Positions 16,353 through 25,202 of a stretch of DNA of 64,000 bases are shown here, in pieces. The stretch comes from Streptomyces cylindrosporus (lineage in GTDB: Bacteria; Actinomycetota; Actinomycetes; Streptomycetales; Streptomycetaceae), in the NCBI RefSeq assembly GCF_022698165.1, contig NZ_JALDAY010000005.1:124001-188000 (forward strand). Reading direction: 5' to 3'. Positions within the stretch are counted from its first letter, which is position 1; every line of letters starts with the position of its first letter. A model generated the notes under the pieces. That model did not search any database. It was not told the DNA's origin and saw only the letters and a list, made by a program, of their open reading frames with translations. The translations under genes and the position numbers were made by a program.

Positions 16353-17266
16353 TGGTAGAGCGTCCCCGTGTTGAGCACCGGCTGCGGGGCGCGGTCGCCG
16401 CACAGGACCACCATCAGGTTGGACACCATCGCCGCCTTGCGCTCCTCGTCCATCTCCACGATGTCCCGCTCGGTGATCCGCGCGAGCGCCGCCTCGACCA
16501 TGCCCACCGCCCCGTCCACGATCTGCCGTCGCGCCGCGACGACCGCCCCGGCCTGCTGCCGCTGGAGCATCGCCGAGGCGATCTCCGGAGCGTACGCGAG
16601 GTGCGTGAACCGCGACTCGATGATCTGCACCCCGGCCGCCTCCACGCGCGCGTGCAGCTCGGCGGCGAGCTTCTCGGTGATCTCCTCCGCGTTCCCGCGC
16701 AGCGAGAGGCCGCCCTCGTCGTGGGCGTCGTACGGGTACTCGATGGCGATGTGCCGCACGGCCGCCTCGGTCTGGGTGGAGACGAACTCCAGGTAGTTGT
16801 CCACCTCGAAGGTGGCCTGCGCGGTGTCCGCCACCTTCCAGACCACCACCGCGGCCAGTTCGATCGGATTGCCGTAGGCGTCGTTGACCTTGAGGACTGC
16901 CGTTTCGTGGTTGCGTACGCGGGTGGAAATCTTCGTGCGCGAGGTGAACGGGTTCACCCAGCGCAGGCCGTCCTGCCGGATCGTCCCCCGATAGCGCCCG
17001 AAGAGCTGGACGACCCGCGCCTCGCCCGGTGCGACGGTGTTCAGGCCGCGCAGCGAGATCAGCGCGGCGATGAGGACGAGGACCCCGCCGACGGCGAAGC
17101 CGGGGCTCGCGGAGGAGGCCGCGAAGAGGATCACGGCGACCAGCAGGCCGAGCAGCCCGAGCAGCAGCGCGAGCGCGCCGCCGATGCTGTGCGCGGTGAA
17201 CTCGCGGACGTGCGGCGCCGGCATCTCCGGTACGTCGGCGGCGGGCGCGGTGTCGTGTGCGGACAT
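16349..17266 (-). CDS. SPFH/band-7 domain membrane protein
   Basis: 305 residues. Two membrane helices near the N-terminus (IGGALALLLGLLGLLVAVILFA and GFAVGGVLVLIAALISL) are followed by a band-7 domain (LNTVAPGEARVVQLFGRYRGTIRQDGLRWVNPF, then ISTRVRNHETAVLKVNDAYGNPIELAAVVVWKV) and a helical C-terminus with MLQRQQAGAVVAARRQIVDGAVGMVE. SPFH proteins scaffold membrane microdomains. It is transcribed with a small RHH protein; a 14-bp palindrome lies 29 bases ahead of the start. Confidence 0.9.
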   Translation of the reverse strand: MSAHDTAPAADVPEMPAPHVREFTAHSIGGALALLLGLLGLLVAVILFAASSASPGFAVGGVLVLIAALISLRGLNTVAPGEARVVQLFGRYRGTIRQDGLRWVNPFTSRTKISTRVRNHETAVLKVNDAYGNPIELAAVVVWKVADTAQATFEVDNYLEFVSTQTEAAVRHIAIEYPYDAHDEGGLSLRGNAEEITEKLAAELHARVEAAGVQIIESRFTHLAYAPEIASAMLQRQQAGAVVAARRQIVDGAVGMVEAALARITERDIVEMDEERKAAMVSNLMVVLCGDRAPQPVLNTGTLYQ

Positions 17267-17294
17267 GATGTTCCCCCGTATCTCCGGTCTAGCT

Positions 17295-17308
17295 AAGTGA
17301 TATCACTT
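17295..17308. promoter_or_regulatory. Perfect 14-bp palindrome, probable operator
   Basis: AAGTGATATCACTT, upstream of the SPFH-RHH operon, 29-42 bases before the minus-strand start. An AT-rich perfect palindrome in a window this rich in GC is unlikely by chance. The RHH protein encoded at the end of the same operon is the obvious candidate binder. Confidence 0.65.
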
Positions 17309-17502
17309 TACCCCACGCGGGCAACCCTCAACCCCTCCCGCTCGTCGGTTCCTTTGGTGGCAGGTGCTGATTGTCACGTCCGCAAAAGGCCGGAACGACG
17401 GACCTTTGCCACATCTCCCGGTGTTAGCTTTCTGAGCTGACCTGAGCGGCGAACCTGTGTGACTCATGAGCACACATGAACGAAGCGGAGCGGATCGGAC
17501 CA

Positions 17503-19887
17503 ATGGGACGAGCGGACGATAGACGAGCGCGACAGCGTGGTGGCCGCCGCGCGGCGCCCCCTGCGCGCTCGTCCGTGGCGACGGCGCCCCAGCCGGGCCC
17601 CGCCGAGGCGGAACCCACCGTCATAGGCGGCCGGGCGGCGGCCCGACGGGCGGCCCAGGGCAAGGGCCGCGGCAAGGCCGGCCGGGGCAAGGGCAAGGAC
17701 GGCCGGAGCTTCATACGCCGGATGTTCACCTGGAAGAAGATCGTCGGCGGCTTCTTCGGCGTGTGCCTGCTCGGCATGGGCGCCTTCATCGCGCTGTACA
17801 TGATGATCGACATTCCCAAGGGCAATGCCGACGCGACGCTGCAAAGCAACGTCTACAAGTACAGCGACGGCTCCCTGATGACCCGCGACGGTGAGCGCAA
17901 CCGCGAGATCGTCGACCTCGCGAAGGTCCCCAAGAAGGTCCAGCTGACCTTCGTCGCCGCCGAGAACAAGACCTTCTACAAGGACGCCGGCGTCGACCTC
18001 AAGGGCACCGCGCGCGGCCTGTTCAACACGCTCTCCGGCAAGGGCGCCCAGGGTGGTTCGACGATCACCCAGCAGTACGTCAAGAACTTCTACCTGACCC
18101 AGAACCAGACCGTCACGCGCAAGCTGAAGGAACTGGTCATCTCGCTGAAGCTGGACCGCACCAAGTCCAAGGACTACATCCTCGCGGGCTACATCAACAC
18201 CAGCTACTACGGCCGTGGCGCCTACGGCATCCAGGCCGCCGCGCAGGCCTACTACCGCAAGGACGCCGACGAGCTCTCCGTCCAGCAGGGCGCCTACCTC
18301 GCCGCGCTGCTCCAGGCGCCGAGCCAGTACGACTGGGCGGTCGCGTCCGACACCGGCAAGGCACTGGTCAAGGCCCGCTGGAACTACGTCCTCGACAACA
18401 TGGTCGAGGAGGGCTGGCTGGACAAGACCAAGCGCGCGGAGATGAAGTTCCCGGTCCCCCAGGCCCCGAAGGCCGCGCCCGGCATGGGCGGCCAGACCGG
18501 CTACCTGGTGGACGCCGCCAACAACCAGCTGGCCAAGCAGCTGGTCGCACAGGGCACCGCGGACAACCTCAACGACGCGCTGACGATGGTCAAGGCGGGT
18601 GGCTGGACCATCACGCTGAACATCGACAAGAAGAAGCAGAAGGCGCTGGAGGCGGCCGCCAAGTCCCAGCTGACCAGCAAGCTCGACCCGAAGAAGCGCT
18701 CGGTCGACGCGGACGTGCAGGCCGGCGCGGTCTCGGTGAACCCGAAGACGGGCGCGGTCGTCGCGCTCTACGGCGGCCAGGACTACTACAAGCACTACCG
18801 CTCCAACGCGACCCGCACGGACTACCAGCCGGCCTCGACGTTCAAGCCGGTGATCCTCGCCGCGGCCCTGGACGAGGACGCCCAGACGCAGACCGGCAAG
18901 CCGATCACCGCGAACACGATGTACGACGGCACGAGCAAGCGCCAGGTCGTCGACAACGGCACCAAGGTCGGCTTCGCCCCGGAGAACGAGGACGACCAGA
19001 ACTACGGCAACATCACCGTCCAGACGGCGATGAACAAGTCCGTCAACTCCGTCTTCGCACAGATGGGCGTGGACGTCGGCATGGACAAGGTGCTCAAGGT
19101 GGCCAGCCAGCTCGGCATGGACACCGCCGACCTGAAGTCCGTACCGGCGCAGACCCTCGGCACGATGGGCGCGAGCCCGTGGCAGATGGCCGGCGTGTAC
19201 GCGACCCTCGACAACCACGGCAAGAAGGTCACGCCGACGATCATCAAGTCGGTGGAGAGCAGCCAGCACCAGGTGAACCTGCCGAACCCGATCGGCGACC
19301 AGGTCATCAGCCGCGAGGCCGCCGACTCGGTCACCTCGGTGCTGACGGGCGTGGTCGACGACGGTACGGCCAAGGTGTCGGTGGCGGACAACTCCAACCG
19401 TGACGGCCGCAAGGTCGCCGGCAAGACGGGTACGTCCGACGAGAACCGCTCGGCCTGGTTCACCGGCTACACGCCCGACCTGGTCACCTCGGTGGGCCTG
19501 TTCGGCGAGTCCAAGAAGAACGGCGCGCAGGTCTCGATGTACAAGGCGGGCGGCTTCCCGCGCGTCAACGGTGGTGGCTTCCCGGCGCAGATCTGGGCGG
19601 CGTACACCTTCGGGGTCTCCGCGACGGGCGTGAAGTTCGACCTGGACACCACGCAGGGCGCGGCGGTCCAGCCGTCCTACACCCCGTCCCAGACGCCGAG
19701 CCAGAGCGCGACGCAGTCCCCGTCGCAGACCCCCACCCAGACCCCCACCCAGACCCCCACCCAGACGCCTACGCAGACACCCACCCAGACCCCGACCCAG
19801 ACGCCGACGCAGACACCCACCCAGACGCCGACGCAGACACCGACGGGCGGCATCGACGACCCGCTGAACCCGAACGACGATCAGTAG
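17503..19887 (+). CDS. Class A penicillin-binding protein (transglycosylase/transpeptidase)
   Basis: 794 residues from ATG 17503 (ATG 17476 is an alternative without a ribosome binding site). Basic cytoplasmic N-terminus, one membrane anchor (KIVGGFFGVCLLGMGAFIALYMM), GT51 transglycosylase domain (VAAENKTFYKDAGVD with the catalytic Glu, GGSTITQQYVKN, KELVISLKLDR), then the transpeptidase domain with STFK (S-x-x-K), SVN (S-x-N) and KTGTS. It polymerises and crosslinks peptidoglycan. The C-terminal tail after the transpeptidase is a long Thr-Pro-Thr-Gln repeat ending in an acidic tip (GIDDPLNPNDDQ); such tails may span the wall. A good intrinsic terminator follows. Confidence 0.93.
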   Translation: MGRADDRRARQRGGRRAAPPARSSVATAPQPGPAEAEPTVIGGRAAARRAAQGKGRGKAGRGKGKDGRSFIRRMFTWKKIVGGFFGVCLLGMGAFIALYMMIDIPKGNADATLQSNVYKYSDGSLMTRDGERNREIVDLAKVPKKVQLTFVAAENKTFYKDAGVDLKGTARGLFNTLSGKGAQGGSTITQQYVKNFYLTQNQTVTRKLKELVISLKLDRTKSKDYILAGYINTSYYGRGAYGIQAAAQAYYRKDADELSVQQGAYLAALLQAPSQYDWAVASDTGKALVKARWNYVLDNMVEEGWLDKTKRAEMKFPVPQAPKAAPGMGGQTGYLVDAANNQLAKQLVAQGTADNLNDALTMVKAGGWTITLNIDKKKQKALEAAAKSQLTSKLDPKKRSVDADVQAGAVSVNPKTGAVVALYGGQDYYKHYRSNATRTDYQPASTFKPVILAAALDEDAQTQTGKPITANTMYDGTSKRQVVDNGTKVGFAPENEDDQNYGNITVQTAMNKSVNSVFAQMGVDVGMDKVLKVASQLGMDTADLKSVPAQTLGTMGASPWQMAGVYATLDNHGKKVTPTIIKSVESSQHQVNLPNPIGDQVISREAADSVTSVLTGVVDDGTAKVSVADNSNRDGRKVAGKTGTSDENRSAWFTGYTPDLVTSVGLFGESKKNGAQVSMYKAGGFPRVNGGGFPAQIWAAYTFGVSATGVKFDLDTTQGAAVQPSYTPSQTPSQSATQSPSQTPTQTPTQTPTQTPTQTPTQTPTQTPTQTPTQTPTQTPTGGIDDPLNPNDDQ
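19729..19842 (+). repeat. 12-bp tandem repeat coding TPTQ in the PBP tail
   Basis: About ten in-frame copies of a 12-bp unit (cagacccccacc and variants) encode Thr-Pro-Thr-Gln. The copies differ mainly at third bases, so the peptide is kept while DNA varies. Degenerate S-Q-T-P-S copies precede it from about 19690. Confidence 0.9.
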
Positions 19888-19900
19888 GCACGGAAAAGAG

Positions 19901-19930
19901 AGGGCGCCCGGCAATCACCGGGCGCCTTTT
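19901..19930 (+). terminator. Intrinsic terminator of the PBP gene
   Basis: GGCGCCCGG (19903-19911) pairs with 19918-19926, loop caatca, followed by TTTT. It lies 14 bases after the PBP stop codon. Confidence 0.85.
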
Positions 19931-19937
19931 CGCACCT

Positions 19938-19967
19938 AAGGGGCGCGGGGAACTGCGCGATCAGCCA
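19938..19967. repeat. Streptomyces intergenic repeat (copy 2)
   Basis: aaggggcgcggggaactgcg onward; 19940-19960 is the exact reverse complement of 9011-9031. It sits between the PBP terminator and the convergent phosphatase gene. Confidence 0.75.
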
Positions 19968-19997
19968 CAACCAACCCGCAGCCGCCCCACAACCGAT

Positions 19998-22142
19998 TCA
20001 CCCCTGAACGGACGACTTACTCAACTCGAACCAGACAACCTTCCCGGTGCTCAACCGAGTTGCCCCCCAGCGCCGAGCCAGCCGGTTGACGAGGTACAGC
20101 CCCCGCCCACCCTCATCGGTCGCCCGAGCCTGCCGCAGCCGCGGCAACTGGGGTACGTCGTCGCCGACTTCGCAGCGCAGTACGTCGGTCCGCAGCAGCC
20201 GCAGGGTCACCGGCCGGGTCGCGTAGCGCACCGCGTTGGTGACGACCTCGCTCACCAGCAGCTCGACCGAGTCGCTGAGCTCCTCCATCCCCCAGCGCGA
20301 CAGCGCCCGCCGGGCCAGCCGCCGCGCCCGCCCGGGCGCCGCGTCCTCCGGTTCCAGGAACCAGTACGCGACGTCACTCGGCGCGATCCCGTCGAAGCGG
20401 GCGGCGAGCAGCGCGATGTCGTCGTCGCGGTCGCCCGGCCCGAGCATGTCGAGGACCTCGTCGCACAGCGCCTCCAGCGGCGGCGGATGATCCGGCCCGG
20501 TCAGCTGGGCGGTCGCGGCGAGCTTCTCCCGCAACTGCTCTATGCCGGTCCACACGTCCCGCAGCCGGGACTCCACCAGCCCGTCGGTGTACAGCAGCAG
20601 CGTCGCCCCGGCCGGGGCGTCCAGCTCCACCGCCTCGAAGTCGACCCCGCCGACGCCGATCGGCGCCCCCGGCGGCACGCGCAGCACCTCGGCCCGCCCG
20701 CCCAGGTGGAGCAGGACCGGCGGCGGGTGGCCCGCGTTGGCGATGGTGATGCGGTGGGAGACCGGGTCGTAGACGGCGTACAGGCAGGTCGCCATGCGGT
20801 CGGTGCCGAGGCGCTGGGCCTGTTCGTCGAGGTGGTGCAGGACCTCCTGCGGGGGCAGGTCGAGCCCGGCGAGGGTCTGGGCCGTTGTGCGCAGCTGGCC
20901 CATGATCGCCGCCGAGGTCATGGAGTGGCCCATGACGTCACCGACGACCAGCGCGACCCGGCTGCCGGGCAGCGGGATCGCGTCGTACCAGTCGCCGCCG
21001 ACGCGCGCGGTCTCGGCGGCCGGCAGGTAGCGGGAGGCCAGCCGTACGCCCGTGGGGCGCGGGAGGGTCTCCGGGAGCATGGTGCGCTGCAGTTCGTCGG
21101 CGATGTACGCCTCGCGGCCGTACAGCACCGCCTTGTCGATGCCCAGGGCGCTGTGGGTGGCCAGCTGGGCGGCGACCAGGAGGTCGTCCGGCTCGAACGG
21201 GATCCGCTCGGGGCGGCGCAGGAACAGCGCGGCGCCGATCACCCGGCGGCGCCCCCGCAGCGGGGCGAGGATCGAGCGCTGGCCGCCGGGTACGGCCAGC
21301 TCGCCGCCCTCGCCGAGCAGTTCCGGTAGGGCCGCGTGGGCAGCGGGCGCGTCCGTGAAGACCGGGCGCACCCCGCGCAGCACCTCCGCGAGCGCGCTGC
21401 CGGTCCGCACCTCGCACAGCTCGGCACCGAGCGTGTCCAGCTGCGACAGCTCGGCCGGCTCCGGCTGGAGCGCGGGCGAGAAGCCGCCGCCCTCGGTGTC
21501 CCGCTCGGCCGGGATGCGGTCGGTGCGCCGCAGGCGCAGCAGCAGCGGGCCCGTGGGCCGCTCGTCGCCGACCGGCAGCGGGTCGCGCAGATAGACGAGG
21601 ATCGCGTCGGAGAAGGTCGGCACGGTCGCCCGGCACAGCCCCATCACGATCTCGTCCAGGTCGATGCCGCGGGCGATCCGCCGGGTCGCGGCGCCCACGA
21701 AGCGCAGCCGGTCCCCGTCCCGGCGCATGGGCGTGGGCTGCCCGGGCGCCACTCCCTGCCCCTTGCGGCGCTCCTGGCCCGCGGTGGCCGCCTTCTCGGG
21801 CTCGGTGCCGGGCTGGGCCGGGATCGCCTCGGGCACGGGCCGCGGGCGATGCGTGTCTGGTTCTACGGCGGCCGGCTGGGAGTGCTCGGGGCCGGTGGTG
21901 TCGGGGGGCGAGGCCGGATCCTTTCCTTTGGCGCACGGCGTGGCCGTACCCGGCGTCGACGGTGTCTCTCCGGTGCGCGCCTGTGCGGGTAAGGCGGCCG
22001 TAGGAGAGTGGGGGACCGGCGTCGGGGTGTGCAGGAGCGCCCCGCGGGGGTCCGCGGGGTCGGCGCCCGGCTGTCGGCGCTCGAAGGAGGTCGGGTGCTC
22101 CGTCACGCGTGTCGAATCCATCCGTCCGGGGCTGCGCGCCAT
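19998..22142 (-). CDS. GAF-SpoIIE phosphatase-HATPase signalling protein
   Basis: 714 residues, one multi-domain regulator. A Pro-rich disordered N-terminus (1-140) precedes a GAF sensor (about 145-330, RRIARGIDLDEIVMGLCRATVPTFSDA onward), then a PP2C/SpoIIE Ser phosphatase (LQRTMLPETLPRPTGVRLASRYLPAAETARVGGDWYD, with VGDVMGHSMTSAAIMGQLR and the DDDIALLAARF metal site), then an RsbW-like ATPase/anti-sigma domain (VSEVVTNAVRYATRPVTLRLLR, DEGGRGLYLVNRLARRWG). This is the streptomycete type that controls anti-sigma/anti-anti-sigma pairs, here both activities in one chain. The start is uncertain; ATG 22121 is an alternative. Confidence 0.92.
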   Translation of the reverse strand: MARSPGRMDSTRVTEHPTSFERRQPGADPADPRGALLHTPTPVPHSPTAALPAQARTGETPSTPGTATPCAKGKDPASPPDTTGPEHSQPAAVEPDTHRPRPVPEAIPAQPGTEPEKAATAGQERRKGQGVAPGQPTPMRRDGDRLRFVGAATRRIARGIDLDEIVMGLCRATVPTFSDAILVYLRDPLPVGDERPTGPLLLRLRRTDRIPAERDTEGGGFSPALQPEPAELSQLDTLGAELCEVRTGSALAEVLRGVRPVFTDAPAAHAALPELLGEGGELAVPGGQRSILAPLRGRRRVIGAALFLRRPERIPFEPDDLLVAAQLATHSALGIDKAVLYGREAYIADELQRTMLPETLPRPTGVRLASRYLPAAETARVGGDWYDAIPLPGSRVALVVGDVMGHSMTSAAIMGQLRTTAQTLAGLDLPPQEVLHHLDEQAQRLGTDRMATCLYAVYDPVSHRITIANAGHPPPVLLHLGGRAEVLRVPPGAPIGVGGVDFEAVELDAPAGATLLLYTDGLVESRLRDVWTGIEQLREKLAATAQLTGPDHPPPLEALCDEVLDMLGPGDRDDDIALLAARFDGIAPSDVAYWFLEPEDAAPGRARRLARRALSRWGMEELSDSVELLVSEVVTNAVRYATRPVTLRLLRTDVLRCEVGDDVPQLPRLRQARATDEGGRGLYLVNRLARRWGATRLSTGKVVWFELSKSSVQG

Positions 22143-22401
22143 GCGCGCGGTTCGTCCCGCCGAAACTCCGATACCCGGAATGCGTGCACCCGGAACGGAA
22201 TTCCCGCGTGGTCAGAGGCGGTTCCTGTGCAGCCCGCGAACCGTCTGCGGCTCGCCTGGCCGTTGCCCTCGTACCACTCGCTCACGTCCTGCCGCCCCTC
22301 GGTGACGTTCGGTCAAGCCCAGCGCATGTTCCGGGAGTTGCCGCCCTGTGCCCTTGCGGAGGACGATCCTACGGTTGTGGACCGGGGGCGCATCAAGGGT
22401 C
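22143..22401. other. Noncoding gap upstream of the phosphatase gene
   Basis: 259 bases between the DUF402 gene end and the phosphatase start, both on the minus strand. No gene, strong hairpin or clear operator was recognised; it presumably holds the phosphatase promoter. Confidence 0.4.
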
Positions 22402-23097
22402 TCATGTGGACACGTGCGCGGGCGTACGGTCCCAGTCCTCCGGCAACGAAGGTACAGCCCAGGACGGATCCGGGCGCCAGTGCTGCCAGCCGTCGTCGAA
22501 CGGCTTGCCCCAGGCGCGGATCACCTCCACCGCGCTGCGCCCCGCCGCCCGCACCCGCTCGGCGGCCGGCGCGTCCATCAGGCCGTCCCGCTGGGCCTGC
22601 GCGAACTCGTCCTCGTCGAGCAGGCGCCAACTGCGGTCCGGGTGCACGGAGATGTCGAGGAAGTGATCCCGGGAGTCGACTCCGCCGGCCCAACGGGCAA
22701 GCGGCGCCTCAAGATTCACGTACCAGTTCTTGAACTTCCAGCCCGGTTCCCAGAACAGCCACACCGACCAGGGGTCGCCGGGCCGGGCCAGCTTCAGCAC
22801 GCCCGTGCCGAACCACCGGTCGCGCCGGACGGTCCGTGGCTTGGTGTAGCGCGAGTGGAGCGGCTCCTGGTGCACGGGCGTGCCGTCGGCGAGCACCGGC
22901 TTCACGCACTCGGTGCCGGGCGCGAGCCACACCGCGAGCAGTTCGGCGTCGTCGCGGACGACGGTGACCGGGCGCACGATGTGGAACCGCTCGCCGGCGT
23001 TCTCCCGGTACCGCCACAGGACCTGTGTCCCGGGGGCCCAGAAGCCCGTCGCCGAACCCGCCACCTCGTCCGCTCTCACCGCTCCGCCCTCTGCCAT
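22402..23097 (-). CDS. DUF402 domain protein
   Basis: 231 residues. DUF402 core: VLWRYRENAGERFHIVRPVTVVRDDAELLAVWLAPGTE, then LKLARPGDPWSVWLFWEPGWKFKNWYVNLEAPLARW, then DSRDHFLDISVHPDRSWRLLDEDEF, where the D-x-x-D-I/L-x-V acidic residues bind metal. Characterised members (FomD, Ntdp types) hydrolyse nucleoside di/triphosphates or cytidylyl compounds, so a nucleotide-phosphatase activity is likely. It precedes fumC in the conserved streptomycete order. ATG 23097 follows the fumC stop by about 70 bases on the other side, so a separate promoter is probable. Confidence 0.85.
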   Translation of the reverse strand: MAEGGAVRADEVAGSATGFWAPGTQVLWRYRENAGERFHIVRPVTVVRDDAELLAVWLAPGTECVKPVLADGTPVHQEPLHSRYTKPRTVRRDRWFGTGVLKLARPGDPWSVWLFWEPGWKFKNWYVNLEAPLARWAGGVDSRDHFLDISVHPDRSWRLLDEDEFAQAQRDGLMDAPAAERVRAAGRSAVEVIRAWGKPFDDGWQHWRPDPSWAVPSLPEDWDRTPAHVST

Positions 23098-23169
23098 GCA
23101 CAGATATTAGGTGCCATGGGCATACGACGCTGCGGTGAGCGTCACGGTTCTTCCACCGGCCGTGATTGG

Positions 23170-24555
23170 TTACGGGCGCGTCATCCGCAGGACATCCAGC
23201 GCCTGGTCGAGCTGCTCCTCGGTGAGGTCGCCGCGCTCCACGTAACCGTTCTCCAGGACGACCTCGCGGATCGTCTTCCGCTCCGCGAGCGCCTTCTTGG
23301 CGACCTTGGCGGCCTCCTCGTACCCGATGTACTTGTTGAGCGGGGTGACCACGGAGGGCGAGGACTCGGCGTACTCGCGCGCCCGTTCCCGGTTGGCGGT
23401 GATGCCGTCCACGGTCCGGTCGGCGAGCAGCCGGGAGACGTTGGCGAGCAGCCGGATCGACTCCAGGACGTTCTTGGCGATGACCGGCAGCATCACGTTC
23501 AGCTCGAAGTTGCCGGCGGCGCCCGCGGTGGCGACCGTGGCGTCGTTCCCGGTGACCTGGGCGGCGACCATGAGAACGGCCTCCGGGATCACCGGGTTGA
23601 CCTTGCCCGGCATGATCGACGAACCGGGCTGCAGATCGGGCAGGTTGATCTCGGCGAGCCCGGTCCGCGGCCCCGAGGCCATCCACCGCAGATCGTTGGC
23701 GATCTTGGTGAGCCCGACCGCGATGGTCCTCAGCTGCCCGCTGGTCTCGACGATCCCGTCCCGCGCGCCCTGCGCCTCGAAGTGGTCGCGGGCCTCGGTG
23801 AGCGGCAGCCCCGTGACGCGGGCGACCTCCTCGATCACGGCCGCGGAGAACCCGGGCGGGGTGTTGATGCCGGTGCCCACGGCCGTCCCGCCCAACGGCA
23901 GTTCGGCGAGCCGGGGGAGCGAGGCGTACAGCCGCTCCACCCCGTACCGCACCTGCGCCGCGTACCCCCCGAACTCCTGCCCCAGGGTCACCGGGGTGGC
24001 GTCCATCAGATGCGTCCGCCCCGACTTCACCACGTCCCCGAACTCCTCCGCCTTGCGCTCCAGCGAGGCGGCGAGGTGCTCCAGGGCCGGGATCAGGTCC
24101 CGGGTGACGGCGGCGGTGGCGGCGACATGGATGGACGACGGGAAGACGTCGTTGGACGACTGCGAGGCGTTGACATGATCATTCGGGTGTACGTCCCTGC
24201 CGAGCCGCTCGCTCGCCAGCGTGGCGAGGACCTCGTTGGTGTTCATGTTGGACGAGGTCCCGGATCCGGTCTGGAACACGTCGACCGGGAAGTGCGCGTC
24301 CCAGTCCCCGCGGGCGACCTCCGCGGCCGCCTCCTGGATGGCCTCGGCGACGTCCTTGTCGAGCACCCCCAGCCGCGCGTTCACCTTCGCGGCGGCCCCC
24401 TTGATCCGCGCGAGCGCCTCGATGTGCGCACGCTCGATCCGCTGCCCGGAGACGGGGAAGTTCTCCACGGCCCGCTGTGTCTGGGCCCGCCACTTGGCGT
24501 CGACGGGGACGCGGACCTCGCCCATGGAGTCGTGCTCGATGCGGTATTCGCTCAT
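23170..24555 (-). CDS. fumC: Class II fumarate hydratase
   Basis: 461 residues. Interconverts fumarate and L-malate in the TCA cycle; homotetramer without iron. Evidence: GSGTSSNMNTNEVLA (substrate site), NDHVNASQSSNDVFPSSIH, TPVTLGQEFGGYAAQ, and the fumarase/aspartase signature GSSIMPGKVNP. ATG 24555 is chosen over an in-frame upstream start because it matches the usual family N-terminus (EYRIEHDSMGEVRVP). It diverges from the sigma-factor gene across a 137-bp gap. An iron-sulfur class I fumarase gene lies only about 1.4 kb further on. Confidence 0.95.
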   Translation of the reverse strand: MSEYRIEHDSMGEVRVPVDAKWRAQTQRAVENFPVSGQRIERAHIEALARIKGAAAKVNARLGVLDKDVAEAIQEAAAEVARGDWDAHFPVDVFQTGSGTSSNMNTNEVLATLASERLGRDVHPNDHVNASQSSNDVFPSSIHVAATAAVTRDLIPALEHLAASLERKAEEFGDVVKSGRTHLMDATPVTLGQEFGGYAAQVRYGVERLYASLPRLAELPLGGTAVGTGINTPPGFSAAVIEEVARVTGLPLTEARDHFEAQGARDGIVETSGQLRTIAVGLTKIANDLRWMASGPRTGLAEINLPDLQPGSSIMPGKVNPVIPEAVLMVAAQVTGNDATVATAGAAGNFELNVMLPVIAKNVLESIRLLANVSRLLADRTVDGITANRERAREYAESSPSVVTPLNKYIGYEEAAKVAKKALAERKTIREVVLENGYVERGDLTEEQLDQALDVLRMTRP

Positions 24556-24692
24556 GTCCGTATAGCGATCGGGACGGTGGAGATGTTCCGGACCTTGCGC
24601 CACCCGGGGGCTGTGACCCAGGTCTCACCGCCGTCGTGCAGCAGACGCGGGCGTGTCCACGTCGAGGACGGGTGACAGGAAGGGAGGAGCGT

Positions 24693-25202
24693 GTGGAGAG
24701 CGACTTCCACAGTTTCGTGACCGCCCGGTCGGCCGCGCTGTTCCGGGGCGCCCTCGTGCTGACCGGCAACCGCGACGCGGCCGAGGACCTGGTCCAGGAG
24801 ACCCTGGAGCGGGCCTGCCGCAAGTGGCGCACGGTCGCCGCCGCGGACGCCCCGGACGCCTACGTCCGGCGGATCATGGTGAACCTCGCCAACGACCGCC
24901 GGCGCAGGTTCCGCAGGACCGTCCCCGACAGCGGCGAGCGGGTCGCGCCCGGCGACGAGTACGGACAGGTCGACAGCAGGGACCAGTTGGTGCGCGCGCT
25001 GCAGCAACTGCCCATGCGGATGCGGACGGTCGTGGTGCTGCGGTACTTCCACGACCTCTCCGACGCCGAGATCGCGGCCGACCTGGACATCTCGCCGAGC
25101 ACGGTGCGCTCCCAGCTGGCTCGGGGGATCGAGAAGCTCAGGAGCCAGTTCCCCGCACTCTCCGGCCCTTCACCGCAGCAGCCCCAGGGAGGATCCCGAT
25201 GA
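24693..25202 (+). CDS. SigE-family RNA polymerase sigma factor (ECF)
   Basis: 169 residues. Region 2: FVTARSAALFRGALVLTGNRDAAEDLVQETLERACRKW. Region 4: VRALQQLPMRMRTVVVLRYFHDLSDAEIAADLDISPSTVRSQLARGIEKLR, with the DNA-recognition helix. This is the actinobacterial 'SigE-family' ECF group named in databases, distinct from the sigE/cseABC locus. GTG 24693 has GGGAGG about six bases ahead. Its stop overlaps the start of a membrane protein (ATGA), its probable anti-sigma partner. Confidence 0.93.
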   Translation: MESDFHSFVTARSAALFRGALVLTGNRDAAEDLVQETLERACRKWRTVAAADAPDAYVRRIMVNLANDRRRRFRRTVPDSGERVAPGDEYGQVDSRDQLVRALQQLPMRMRTVVVLRYFHDLSDAEIAADLDISPSTVRSQLARGIEKLRSQFPALSGPSPQQPQGGSR

